DNA of 64,000 nt from Stigmatella aurantiaca DW4/3-1 (GTDB lineage Bacteria; Myxococcota; Myxococcia; Myxococcales; Myxococcaceae): positions 496,001 through 560,000 of the forward strand of contig NC_014623.1 in assembly GCF_000165485.1 (NCBI RefSeq). The letters are read 5' to 3'. Of the stretch, positions 23,490 to 31,391 are shown piece by piece (the first letter of the stretch is position 1; each line of letters starts with the position of its first letter). Made by a program: the position numbers and the translations under genes. The notes under the pieces are model-generated. The model was given only the letters and a program-made list of their open reading frames with translations. It was not told the origin of the DNA and searched no databases.

Positions 23490-24278
23490 ATGAGCGGGGA
23501 ACTGGACGCAGGCGTCATCGCCAGCTTTAGCGGGGCCATCTGCCTGTATTTACTGATGCCCGTGGCGGCGGTGGCGTGGGCTCGGCGGCGGCTGGAGGTG
23601 GAGTGGAAGGTGGTGGGGATGGGCGCCTTGGCGTTCGCCCTGTCCCAACTCCTCACCCGGGTGCCGGCGGTGCAGGTGGCGCAGTACTTCCTGAAGGACA
23701 CGCTGAAAGCCTCGTCCCTGGCCACGCATGTGTGGCTGGTCGTCTTGTCGCTCACGGCCGGTCTCTTCGAGGAGACGGCGCGGCTGATCGCCTTCAAGTA
23801 TCCGCTGAAGGGCTACCGCCACTGGAAGGACGCGGTGGGCTTCGGGGTGGGGCACGGTGGGCTTGAATGTGCCCTGCTGGTGGGGGGCCTGGGCATCATC
23901 GGCCTCATCAACGTGGTGGTGCTCACCCAACTGGACCTCTCCACGCTGAAGCTCCCGCCCGAGCAACTCGAGCAGCTTCGGGCCGGGAAGGAACAGGTGG
24001 CCGCGCTTCAGTGGTGGGAGCCACTGCTGGGAGTGTACGAGCGCATCGGGGCCCTTTTGCTCCATGTGGCGTTGAGCGTGCTCGTCCTCCAACGCTTCCT
24101 GCGCGGTCAGCGCCGTTGGTATTGGCTGGCCGTTGGGTTCCACGCGCTCACCAATGAGCTGGTCTCGCTGGCGGCGCGCGGCCTGGGGAAAGTGGCTGCG
24201 GAGGGGGTGATGACCGTGGCCGCCCTCCTCTCCCTGTGGATCATCTTGCGGCTGCGCGATAGGCGGATGCCTGCTTGA
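23490..24278 (+). CDS. YhfC-type intramembrane glutamic protease of the sdp-like operon
   Basis: A 262-residue multi-spanning membrane protein with about seven helices, 22 bases after sdpB with a strong GGGAGG site. It carries the three signature blocks of YhfC/CPBP-like glutamic proteases: FEETARLIAFKYPL (EETAR at 94-98), GVGHGGLECALLVGG (119-126) and HALTNELVSL (218-223). A fourth YERIGALLLHVALSVLV block is also typical. CPBP relatives elsewhere mature bacteriocins or give immunity to them. In this operon it could cut the SdpC-like precursor, or protect the producer in place of SdpI, which is not found here. Both roles are inference. Confidence 0.8.
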   Translation: MSGELDAGVIASFSGAICLYLLMPVAAVAWARRRLEVEWKVVGMGALAFALSQLLTRVPAVQVAQYFLKDTLKASSLATHVWLVVLSLTAGLFEETARLIAFKYPLKGYRHWKDAVGFGVGHGGLECALLVGGLGIIGLINVVVLTQLDLSTLKLPPEQLEQLRAGKEQVAALQWWEPLLGVYERIGALLLHVALSVLVLQRFLRGQRRWYWLAVGFHALTNELVSLAARGLGKVAAEGVMTVAALLSLWIILRLRDRRMPA

Positions 24279-24302
24279 AGAGGTTGCTGAAGGGGGCGCG
24301 CC

Positions 24303-24881
24303 TCAGAACGACACGCTCAGCCGCAATCCGGCACGTGAGGGGGCTATTGCTGCTTGGAGGTGCGCGGTGAAAACGCCCGAGGACCACCGGTCGAAGCCCA
24401 GTCCCAGCACCAGTCCGGCGAGGAGGCTGTAGAGGGCGTTCGCGCCGTGCATCATCCAGCTCCGTCCCATCGCTTCGCTTTGGGCGCTGCGCACCAGCAG
24501 CCGCTCGGCTTCGGCGAGCACCTCGCAGTCGATCGGGCCGGCGTGCGCGAGCACCAACGCATCGAGTGCCAAGGAGTCCGCCATCACGTCCAGAGGCATC
24601 GAGAGGAGCGCCGCGAGGCCTCCTGCCGAGGAGACGGCCCCCACATAAAAATCCACTTGCTCGCTGCTGGGGCGGGCCGAGGCCGCGGCGAGTTGGCCCA
24701 AGGTCAGCACCCCGTAGCTTGCGCCCCACGCGTTTGTCCAGAGCCGCGCCCGCCGTGCCTCCTCGTTCAAGTGCGATTGGATGAACGTGAGCTGCTGCCG
24801 ATTGTCAGATGGCGCGCCGCAGACCTGCACCGCGCGAGCGAGGGTGGGGACGAGGAGCAAGAGCAACAGCGCCGCTTTCAT
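24303..24881 (-). CDS. Exported or membrane protein of unknown function
   Basis: A 192-residue protein with a signal peptide (MKAALLLLLLVPTLARAVQV) and a body of alternating hydrophobic helices (WGASYGVLTLGQLAAASA, VGAVSSAGGLAALLSMPLDV, NALYSLLAGLVLGLGF). The C-terminus AGLRLSVSF looks like the last strand of an outer-membrane barrel, which ends in Phe. Two cysteines (VCGAPS and IDCEVL) could pair. It is convergent to the sdp-like operon (24-base gap) and lies after the repeat protein on its own strand. No family recognised; immunity or outer-membrane roles are possible but unsupported. Confidence 0.65.
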   Translation of the reverse strand: MKAALLLLLLVPTLARAVQVCGAPSDNRQQLTFIQSHLNEEARRARLWTNAWGASYGVLTLGQLAAASARPSSEQVDFYVGAVSSAGGLAALLSMPLDVMADSLALDALVLAHAGPIDCEVLAEAERLLVRSAQSEAMGRSWMMHGANALYSLLAGLVLGLGFDRWSSGVFTAHLQAAIAPSRAGLRLSVSF

Positions 24882-24887
24882 GGATGA

Positions 24888-25709
24888 TCAGCGGTTGGGC
24901 GGAGGCTGCTGTGGGACGTAGTAGTTGACGGCGTAGTCGTGAAGCGAGAGATCCAGTGGCTGATCCAGGAAGGGCTCCAACGCCTTGGCCTGAGCCTTGG
25001 ACTTCACTGGATAGAGCCCAGCCAGGGGATTGTCCTGGGAAAGGCCCAGGATGATTCGGAGCTGCTGCTTGGTGGCCCCATGGAGTTCGTGTTGGGAGAT
25101 GGCCGACCGGTTACCGGAAGAGGGTTCTTTCGGAAGAGCCAGAACCATGGGCCGGGTCTTTCGGGGGTCCCAATATTCAATGAAGTACTTGCGCGGCTCG
25201 GAGAGGTCGATGGGGGCGTGCAGCAAGGGTGCGAGCTTGGCAGCCAGTTCTTGGGTCTCGATGCGCCAGCGGATGTGGAATCCAAGGTCATCGATAGGGT
25301 GTCCCAGGCTCGCACGTAGCACCGAGTCAGGCTCCCGGGGCAGTTCGTACTCAAAGACGGGCGTTGTGGCTGGACCCTTCTGGAAAACGGTCACCTTCCG
25401 CCGGACTGGTGGCTGACGCGGAGGCACACTCCCGGATGCAGTTCCTTCCACGGCGGAGGAGTCGAGGAAGTAGTCATGGGTTTGTAGGTGGAGGGGCACG
25501 CCCAAAAGTTCGCTGAACCGTGCAGCCTGCGTCTGGGTCTGGATGGGGTAGACGTAGAGCAATTCGGGATCCTCTTTGTCGAGAGGGATGTCCAGAGCGG
25601 CCCTCAGTCTCTTCACGGAGACGTTCAGGAGTTCATGTTCGGCGATCAGCCGTTCGGAGGACTCGTTCTCGAAGGCAGAAATGATCCAATGGGTTTCAGG
25701 AGTCTCCAT
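24888..25709 (-). CDS. Three-repeat protein resembling DUF7683
   Basis: A 273-residue soluble protein built of three related units of about 70 residues. Unit 1 is HWIISAFENESSERLIAEHE...YFLDSS. Unit 2 is the PVFEYELPREPDSVLRASLG...KYFIEYW segment. Unit 3 is MVLALPKEPSSGNRSAISQH...DYAVNYY. Each has a strand, a helix starting near a (V/L)(R/K) pair, then a phrase such as LLG(V/L)P(L/I)xLxxHDYxL(D/N)xxY. This recalls the DUF7683 family, small proteins often found near toxin or immunity genes. It starts 8 bases after the catalase-like gene, so both are probably co-transcribed. No catalytic residues seen; function unknown. Confidence 0.65.
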   Translation of the reverse strand: METPETHWIISAFENESSERLIAEHELLNVSVKRLRAALDIPLDKEDPELLYVYPIQTQTQAARFSELLGVPLHLQTHDYFLDSSAVEGTASGSVPPRQPPVRRKVTVFQKGPATTPVFEYELPREPDSVLRASLGHPIDDLGFHIRWRIETQELAAKLAPLLHAPIDLSEPRKYFIEYWDPRKTRPMVLALPKEPSSGNRSAISQHELHGATKQQLRIILGLSQDNPLAGLYPVKSKAQAKALEPFLDQPLDLSLHDYAVNYYVPQQPPPNR

Positions 25710-25717
25710 CGGGCGCC

Positions 25718-26854
25718 TCAAGGTTCAATCTTCCGGCTCGGATCTGCTGAGACCCCACCGGGAACGTCCGTGATGTCCTTGGGTTCCATGCGGGGCTGGG
25801 CGTTCATCTCGTGCCGGAACCGGGAGGAGGACTCGTAGGCCTGGCGCCGCACGCGCATGATGGAGCCCAGGGGGCGGTGCGCCTCGATGCAATGCCACGG
25901 ATTGAAGGACAGCACGTCGTCGGCGTAGACGCGGCGCGCGGGGCTGTAGGCCTCCTGAGGAGGGAAGGTGAGCTTGGCGATGGGCTGATGGGGAGACAGG
26001 TGCTCGGGCCACTCGATGGAGGCGTCCTCCACCGGCATCTTGCCGAGATCCGTGCACAGCTGCGCCCGCAGCTCGTACTCCGCCCCCTGCTGTTCGAAGA
26101 AGGCCACGGCGAGATCCCTCAAAATGGAGGGAGGACTGTCCGCGTCAATCGGCTGGCCCGTGAGCTTCCGCACGCTCTCGGAGAGCGGAGTCGCGCTGAG
26201 CTTCGCGATGTGGTCGCCGAAGCGGAGCGCCGCCATGCTGTGAAACGTTTCTCCCAGGAGGTGGTGGTTGGGAGGGGCCAGCGCCTTCAGCGTCTCGTTC
26301 TGTGCGCCCACGTGCTGGAGTGCCTTCGCCGCGCCGTGGATCAGCTTGGACGTGACAGCGTGGGAGAGCTCCGAGGACTGTGACTGCTTCTCCGAGAATT
26401 GCTGCGCCTTCCAGTAGGCGGCGACGTGGCCGAAGGGGATGACCGGGTGATTGACCAGCAGCCAATCCTGCGTCTTCTCGCCGCGGTGTCCAGGCAGCAC
26501 CTGGGGCCCCTCGACGCCGAGCATCTTGATGGCCATGCCCCGGAGCGCTGGCCGGCCATCGCTCTGGAAGTCGCCAGGGGCGCTCGAGAACCGCACGACG
26601 ATGGGATAGCTCCGCGGCTCGGCGAACACCCCCTGGCGCAGGTGCACGGCCAACCCCTCGTAGACGGTGAGGGTGCCCGTGATGACCGCATGGCTCTTGG
26701 CGTGCGCATCCCGGATGCCGTGCCGGTACTTGTCGAAGTGGCTTCGGTTCACGCGGCCCATCGACGCGACGATCTTCTCGATCAGGGCCTCTTCGTCCTC
26801 CTGCCGCGTTTCGATGGAGTCGTTGTAACGGACGTAATGGTCGTAGTGGGGCAT
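25718..26854 (-). CDS. Catalase-fold protein (catalase family, divergent)
   Basis: A 378-residue protein of the divergent 'catalase family' with heme-catalase-like beta barrel motifs: LTVYEGLAVHLRQGVFAEPR, PIVVRFSSAPGDFQSDGRPA, LRGMAIKMLGVEG and DWLLVNHPVIPFGHV. A C-terminal FNPWHCIEAHRPLGSIMRVR is characteristic of this subfamily. It lacks the standard RxFxYxDxxxxR segment of true catalases, so the proximal heme Tyr is not obvious and peroxide dismutation is uncertain. The start at 26852-26854 (MPHYDHYVRYNDSIETR) is preferred over much longer frames. It is divergent from ohr with an inverted-repeat operator between, suggesting peroxide-responsive co-regulation. Confidence 0.75.
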   Translation of the reverse strand: MPHYDHYVRYNDSIETRQEDEEALIEKIVASMGRVNRSHFDKYRHGIRDAHAKSHAVITGTLTVYEGLAVHLRQGVFAEPRSYPIVVRFSSAPGDFQSDGRPALRGMAIKMLGVEGPQVLPGHRGEKTQDWLLVNHPVIPFGHVAAYWKAQQFSEKQSQSSELSHAVTSKLIHGAAKALQHVGAQNETLKALAPPNHHLLGETFHSMAALRFGDHIAKLSATPLSESVRKLTGQPIDADSPPSILRDLAVAFFEQQGAEYELRAQLCTDLGKMPVEDASIEWPEHLSPHQPIAKLTFPPQEAYSPARRVYADDVLSFNPWHCIEAHRPLGSIMRVRRQAYESSSRFRHEMNAQPRMEPKDITDVPGGVSADPSRKIEP

Positions 26855-26896
26855 CGGTTCGCTCCTGGGAACTCCGGTTGGGTGCTGAGTAAATTG

Positions 26897-26915
26897 TGCG
26901 CAATTGATTTGCGCA
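26897..26915. promoter_or_regulatory. Perfect inverted repeat between catalase-like gene and ohr (OhrR-type operator)
   Basis: TGCGCAA (26897-26903), TTGAT spacer, TTGCGCA (26909-26915) is a perfect 7+7 inverted repeat in AT-rich surroundings, 72 bases before ohr and 43 bases before the catalase-like start. Ohr genes are classically controlled by OhrR/MarR-type repressors that bind such palindromes, so a single site may control both divergent genes. No ohrR gene is next to it in this window. Confidence 0.6.
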
Positions 26916-26986
26916 ACATTTAAATGACCGCTATGCCTGTGCCCGGGTGGCAACGGCGCCACCGTTTCTGTCTGAAGGAGAACACC

Positions 26987-27430
26987 ATGAGCCAGTCCCC
27001 CACGATTCTCGAGAAGCGCCTCTATACCGCCACCGCCACCGCCACCGCTGGGCGTGACGGACGTGTCTCGACGGATGATGGTAACCTCAATGTCGCCGTT
27101 GTGCCTCCGCGCGCGCTGGGCGGCAGCGGAGCGCCTGGAACCAATCCCGAGCAACTCTTCGCCGCGGGCTACTCGGCGTGCTTCGGCAGCGCCCTGGGCC
27201 ATGTCGCCCGCGCGCAGAAGATCACCCCGGGGCCGGTCAGCATCACGGCCCATGTGACGATTGGCCCCGTGGGGCAGGGGTTCGGTCTCGCGGTGGAACT
27301 CATCGCCGACATTCCCCAGCTCCCGCGCGAGCAGGCCGAGGCGCTGCTGCACGCCGCCCACCAGGTCTGCCCGTACTCCAACGCGACGCGTGGAAACATC
27401 GTCGTCGACCTGCGGCTCAAGGAGCGGTAG
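26987..27430 (+). CDS. ohr: Organic hydroperoxide resistance protein (OsmC/Ohr)
   Basis: A 147-residue peroxidase of the OsmC/Ohr family. It reduces organic and fatty-acid hydroperoxides using dithiol lipoyl groups, in the cytoplasm. The two catalytic cysteines are in AAGYSACFGSALGHVA (near residue 63) and AHQVCPYSNATRGN (near residue 127). The N-terminal YTATATATAGRDGRVST and the LGGSGAPGTNPEQLFAAGY block are typical of Ohr. The ATG at 26987 has GAAGGAG upstream. It is divergent from the catalase-like gene. After it come two small hairpins (27444-27456 and 27462-27476) that could end transcription from both convergent genes. Confidence 0.95.
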   Translation: MSQSPTILEKRLYTATATATAGRDGRVSTDDGNLNVAVVPPRALGGSGAPGTNPEQLFAAGYSACFGSALGHVARAQKITPGPVSITAHVTIGPVGQGFGLAVELIADIPQLPREQAEALLHAAHQVCPYSNATRGNIVVDLRLKER

Positions 27431-27484
27431 GCGCCACCGTCCCAGTCCTCCGGACTCCGGGGGCCAAGCGCTGGCCGCCGGTTC

Positions 27485-27970
27485 TCAGGAACGAGGTCTC
27501 AGCACGGACCGGCCTGGGGCCGCGAACCACGAGAGGCCGAAGTGCTTGCCGTCAAGTTGGAGGGCCAGCACGGCCCCCTTGCGCAGCTTGCCCGGAGGCG
27601 CCTCGCCCAGGGCCAGCTCCCCCGCGCGTTTCAGGCCCGGATTGTGACCGACCAAGGCCCAACCGGGGCCCGCCTCCCGGGCCAGCTTCACGATGCGCTT
27701 GTGCGCTTGCTCGCGCGGCAACAGGGCGGGGTGGACTTCTATCCGCGAGAGGCCGAAGGCCTCTGCAAGAAGCTCCGCGGTCTGCACCGCCCGAACCAAG
27801 GGGCTGGTGAGGATGCCGATCAGCGGGGTGAGCTGTGCGAGCTTGCGCGCGTGTTTGCGAAAGGCGGCACGGCCTTCGGGGGTCAGGCCCCGTGATTCAT
27901 CCCCGAGGGGGTGCTTGTCCTCGGCGATGGCGTGTCGGACGAGCAGGATCGGAAGTTCGTGTCCAGGCAT
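27485..27970 (-). CDS. sixA: SixA-like histidine phosphatase
   Basis: A 161-residue member of the histidine phosphatase superfamily, close to SixA, which removes phosphate from phosphohistidine on signalling proteins. The catalytic histidine is in ILLVRHAIAEDKHPLG (RHA near residue 12), with the usual GLTPEGRAAFRKHARKL block. TSPLVRAVQTAELLAEAFG contains the second Arg, and the second His is in WALVGHNPGLKRAGELALG. It lacks a PGM-type insertion and matches the small SixA form. The start at 27968-27970 removes a 31-residue leader with no coherent content. The target in this organism is unknown. Confidence 0.88.
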   Translation of the reverse strand: MPGHELPILLVRHAIAEDKHPLGDESRGLTPEGRAAFRKHARKLAQLTPLIGILTSPLVRAVQTAELLAEAFGLSRIEVHPALLPREQAHKRIVKLAREAGPGWALVGHNPGLKRAGELALGEAPPGKLRKGAVLALQLDGKHFGLSWFAAPGRSVLRPRS

Positions 27971-28145
27971 GGAGAGCGCGTCCCTACTCCTCCGCCGGGC
28001 AGGAAGGCAAGGCACAGCTGAGCAACGCCCCGGGTGGGGTTCCCCCACGGTCCAGTGGCGCAATTAACACAAATGTTACGGGCTGACACGGTGAGACATC
28101 CGGGGAGCGCTTATCTCTGGCCTGCGTCTGACGGGAGGAGAGTTG

Positions 28146-28613
28146 ATGCGCGCGGATCCAGCCACGTCCTGCCGGCGAACCATCGTGGGACTGCTTCCCA
28201 TGGGCCTGATGGGGGTGGGGCTGCTGATGCTCTTGCCCGCGGTGGGGCAGGCCGCCCCGGGTTCTCAGGGTGGTGGAGAGGCTTCTGCCGCAGACTTGAA
28301 CCTTCTGAAGATCGGCATGGAGCTGACGGCAGTCTTCTTGTTCGGCGTGTCGCGGCTGGCGGTAGGGCTGAAGGAAATGGCCTCGGAGCAGGCCAAGAAT
28401 CTCCTCGGAAGGCTCACCCGCAACCGCTTTGCCGGTGTGCTGACGGGGGCCACGGCCACCGCGCTTCTGGATTCGTCGTCCGTGGTCATCGTCCTGGGCG
28501 TCCTTCTCTTCATCGGTTTTGTGCCCCTTGTCGCGCGGGGGCTGACGCTTCTGGTCCCTGACCGGCGAGAGGAGAGGAAGACCCAGGGACTTCCGGTGGA
28601 GCGGCACGCCTGA
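28146..28613 (+). CDS. Shortened Na/Pi-cotransporter-like membrane protein
   Basis: A 155-residue membrane protein with an N-terminal signal-like helix (IVGLLPMGLMGVGLLMLLPA) and a region that matches the start of Na/Pi-cotransporters: AVFLFGVSRLAVGLKEMASE then AKNLLGRLTRNRFAGVLTGA and TATALLDSSSVVIVLGVLLF. In transporters of this family the last phrase carries a QSSS substrate loop. Here the Gln is Asp (LLDSSS). Full transporters are 300-600 residues with two such loops, and this protein ends after the first, in a charged tail. No second half is found in any frame downstream. It may be a truncated remnant or a regulatory derivative. An ATG at 28146 follows a GGAGAG site. Confidence 0.65.
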   Translation: MRADPATSCRRTIVGLLPMGLMGVGLLMLLPAVGQAAPGSQGGGEASAADLNLLKIGMELTAVFLFGVSRLAVGLKEMASEQAKNLLGRLTRNRFAGVLTGATATALLDSSSVVIVLGVLLFIGFVPLVARGLTLLVPDRREERKTQGLPVERHA

Positions 28614-28670
28614 GGGCCCGTGGATGGAAATTGGCAGCGGGAAATTGCCGGTGAAGTAACCTTCCGAGGC

Positions 28671-31370
28671 ATGCATCGGCTTTTCGTGTCGGCTCTCCTC
28701 GCGCTTGCCTGCGCCCGCTGTGCTCATGCTCCGGAAGAGGCTCCTGCGCCCGTGGCCGCCGTGGCGGAGTGGCCTGAGCCCGCGCCTCCGCCGTTGCGCC
28801 TGTCCAGCGCCGTGCGGCCGGTGCACTACGCGCTGGACCTGACGCTCCTGCCCGCGGAGCCCACCTACTCGGGCACCGTCACCATCGATGTGGAAGTCCG
28901 TGAGCCCGTCCGCCAGGTGTGGCTGCACGCCCGGGACCTCCAGGTGGCGCAGGCCCATGTCTTCGTGGGGGGGCGTACGCTGGAGGCCAAGGTGGTCACC
29001 GCGGAGGAGGGCCGCCTGGGCCTGCTGCTTCCCGAGACGCTCGGCCCCGGTTCGGCCCAGCTCTCGCTGTCGTTCTCTGGCCGCGCGGACCGTGAGCGCA
29101 GCCAGGGGCTCTACGCGGTGGAGGAGGGGGGGGAGTCCTACCTCTATACGTTCTTCGAGCCCGTTGACGCGCGCCGGGCGTTCCCGTGCTTCGATGAGCC
29201 GGGCTTCAAGGTGCCCTGGCGCCTGCGGTTCACGGTGAAGCAGGAGCACGTGGCGCTCGCCAACCACGCGGTGGTTTCGGAGGAGCCGCTGCCCGGGGGG
29301 CTCAAGCGGGTCACCTTCGCCGAGAGCCGCCCGATGCCCAGCTACCTCGTGGCCTTCGTGGTGGGCCCGTTCGACTTGGTGGAAGGCAGCCCGGTCGGAC
29401 GTGCCCACGTTCCGCTGCGGTTCATCGTGCCCAAGGGGCGGGGCGCGGAGACGGCCTATGCCGCCCAGGTCACCCCTCGCATCATCACGCTGCTGGAGGA
29501 CTTCTTCGATCAGACGTACCCGTACGAGAAGCTGGATGTGGCGGTGGTGCCGCGCTACTGGGGCACGATGGAGCACCCAGGCATTGTCGCCCTGGGCCAG
29601 CCGCTCACGCTCATTCGTCCGGGAGAGGAGACGCCGCAGCGCCGGCAGTCCTACGCGAACATCGCCATCCACGAGCTGGGCCACTACTGGTTCGGCAACG
29701 TCGTCACCTGCCAGTGGTGGGACGACATCTGGCTCAACGAGTCATTGACCTCGTGGCTCGACCAGAAGATCACCGGCCAGTTCGAGCCTGCTTGGAACTT
29801 CACGCTGGAGGCTCAGTCCGAATCCGCCGCGTTCGCGCTCAAGACCGACTCCCTCACCGCCTCGCCGCCGGTCCGCAAGCCCATCACCACCCATGGTGAC
29901 ATCGAGGGTTCCTTCGACAGTGGCACGACCTATGCCAAGGGAGCCTCGTTGCTCAACATGCTGGAGGGGTGGCTCGGCGAGGAGCGCCTGCGCGGCATGT
30001 TGCGCGCCCATGTGCGCAAGCACGCCTGGGGGCTCACCACCTCGGAGGACTTCCTCGCGACGGTCGCGGAGTCTCTGGGAGCCGAGGCGGCCCAGGTGTT
30101 TCGCAGCTATGTGGATCAGCCCGGCGTCCCCCGGGTCTCCGCCAGCCTGAGCTGCCAGAAGGGGGCGGCTCCCACGTTGACGCTCTCTCAGGAGCGTTTC
30201 CTGCCCGCGGGTTCCCCGGGAACCGCCGCGCAGACGTGGAGCCTCCCCCTGTGCGTGCGCGCGGGCACCGGCAAGGCGTCCTCGCGCACCTGTGCGCTCC
30301 TGAGCGATGCGGCCGGAGAGATGGTGTTGCCAGGCAATGGCTGCCCCTCCTGGCTTCTGCTCAACGCGGGAGGCAGTGGATACTATCGGGTGGGGTACTC
30401 CCGCGAGCAGTTGTCCCGGTTGCTCGCGGCTCCCTCGGGGACATTGTCCACCGCGGAGCGGCTGGCGCTCTTCTCCGATGTGGATGCCGCCGTGGCGCGG
30501 GGGGACATGCCCCTGGGAGAGGCCTTGCGGCTCGTGCCCTCCGCCGTCTCGGATCCCGAGCGCCTCATTCTTCAAGTCGGAGATCAACTCTTCTCGACCC
30601 TCAGGCGAGAGTGGCTCTCCGCGCCGGAGTACCTGCGTTTCCAGGCCTGGCTCCGGGAGGTCTACGGCCCACGCGCCCACGCGCTGGGGTGGTTGCCCAA
30701 GCCGGGCGAGAGCGATGACGTGAAACAGACGCGCGGATTGTTCCTCTTTCGCGCGGTGGTGGGGGGAGAGGATCCGGCCCTGGTGAAAGAAGCGGGACGT
30801 CTCGCCCGTGCCTGGCTGGAGGACCGGAAGAGCGTTCCCGCGGAGATTGCTCCGCTTGCGCTCGTTGTGTCCGTGCGCCATGGCGACAGGGCCCTCTTCG
30901 ACCAGGTGCTCGCCCAAGCAAGAGGGGGGAAGGATCCGGCCGAGCGTGCCCATTTGCTGGGCTCGCTGGGCTCATTCCGGGACCCAGCGCTCTTGAAGGA
31001 GGCGCTCGCCCTGGTCTCCGGAAGCGAGTTCGATGGGCGCGATACGATGGGCATCCTCGTGCGGGCCTTCCATACCCCGGAGATGCAAACCCAGGCCTGG
31101 GCGTTCTACCAACAGCACTTTGACCTGCTCGCGGGCAAGATGCGCTCCGACGAGCTGAATGGGCTCATCGGAATGGTGGGCAGGTTCTGCGATGAGACGC
31201 AGCGGGCCGAAGCCGAGTCCTTCTTGAAGTCCCGAGTCTCCCAGATCGAAGGGGGAGCCCGGACCCTCTCCCGCGCGCTCGAGTCCATCCAGTTGTGCAT
31301 CGAGTCGAAGCGCCGCCATCAGCCGAGCGTGCAGGAGTTCCTCCGCACGGTGGGAAAGACGCGGCGCTGA
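28671..31370 (+). CDS. M1-family aminopeptidase lipoprotein
   Basis: An 899-residue zinc metallopeptidase of family M1 (aminopeptidase N). The start at 28671 gives MHRLFVSALLALACARCAHA, a lipoprotein signal, so the enzyme is anchored in the envelope. The zinc motif is HELGHYWFGN (334-343) with the second Glu in WLNES (357). The usual exopeptidase motif GxMEN reads GTMEHPG (298-304), with His replacing Asn. The N-terminal saddle domain (VRPVHYALDLTLLPAEPTYS) and FFEPVDARRAFPCFDEPGFK are classical. Residues about 590-880 match the helical ERAP1-like C-terminal domain. It probably trims amino acids from peptides taken from prey or medium. Confidence 0.92.
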   Translation: MHRLFVSALLALACARCAHAPEEAPAPVAAVAEWPEPAPPPLRLSSAVRPVHYALDLTLLPAEPTYSGTVTIDVEVREPVRQVWLHARDLQVAQAHVFVGGRTLEAKVVTAEEGRLGLLLPETLGPGSAQLSLSFSGRADRERSQGLYAVEEGGESYLYTFFEPVDARRAFPCFDEPGFKVPWRLRFTVKQEHVALANHAVVSEEPLPGGLKRVTFAESRPMPSYLVAFVVGPFDLVEGSPVGRAHVPLRFIVPKGRGAETAYAAQVTPRIITLLEDFFDQTYPYEKLDVAVVPRYWGTMEHPGIVALGQPLTLIRPGEETPQRRQSYANIAIHELGHYWFGNVVTCQWWDDIWLNESLTSWLDQKITGQFEPAWNFTLEAQSESAAFALKTDSLTASPPVRKPITTHGDIEGSFDSGTTYAKGASLLNMLEGWLGEERLRGMLRAHVRKHAWGLTTSEDFLATVAESLGAEAAQVFRSYVDQPGVPRVSASLSCQKGAAPTLTLSQERFLPAGSPGTAAQTWSLPLCVRAGTGKASSRTCALLSDAAGEMVLPGNGCPSWLLLNAGGSGYYRVGYSREQLSRLLAAPSGTLSTAERLALFSDVDAAVARGDMPLGEALRLVPSAVSDPERLILQVGDQLFSTLRREWLSAPEYLRFQAWLREVYGPRAHALGWLPKPGESDDVKQTRGLFLFRAVVGGEDPALVKEAGRLARAWLEDRKSVPAEIAPLALVVSVRHGDRALFDQVLAQARGGKDPAERAHLLGSLGSFRDPALLKEALALVSGSEFDGRDTMGILVRAFHTPEMQTQAWAFYQQHFDLLAGKMRSDELNGLIGMVGRFCDETQRAEAESFLKSRVSQIEGGARTLSRALESIQLCIESKRRHQPSVQEFLRTVGKTRR

Positions 31371-31391
31371 CCTTTGCCTGGGCGGTGCGTT

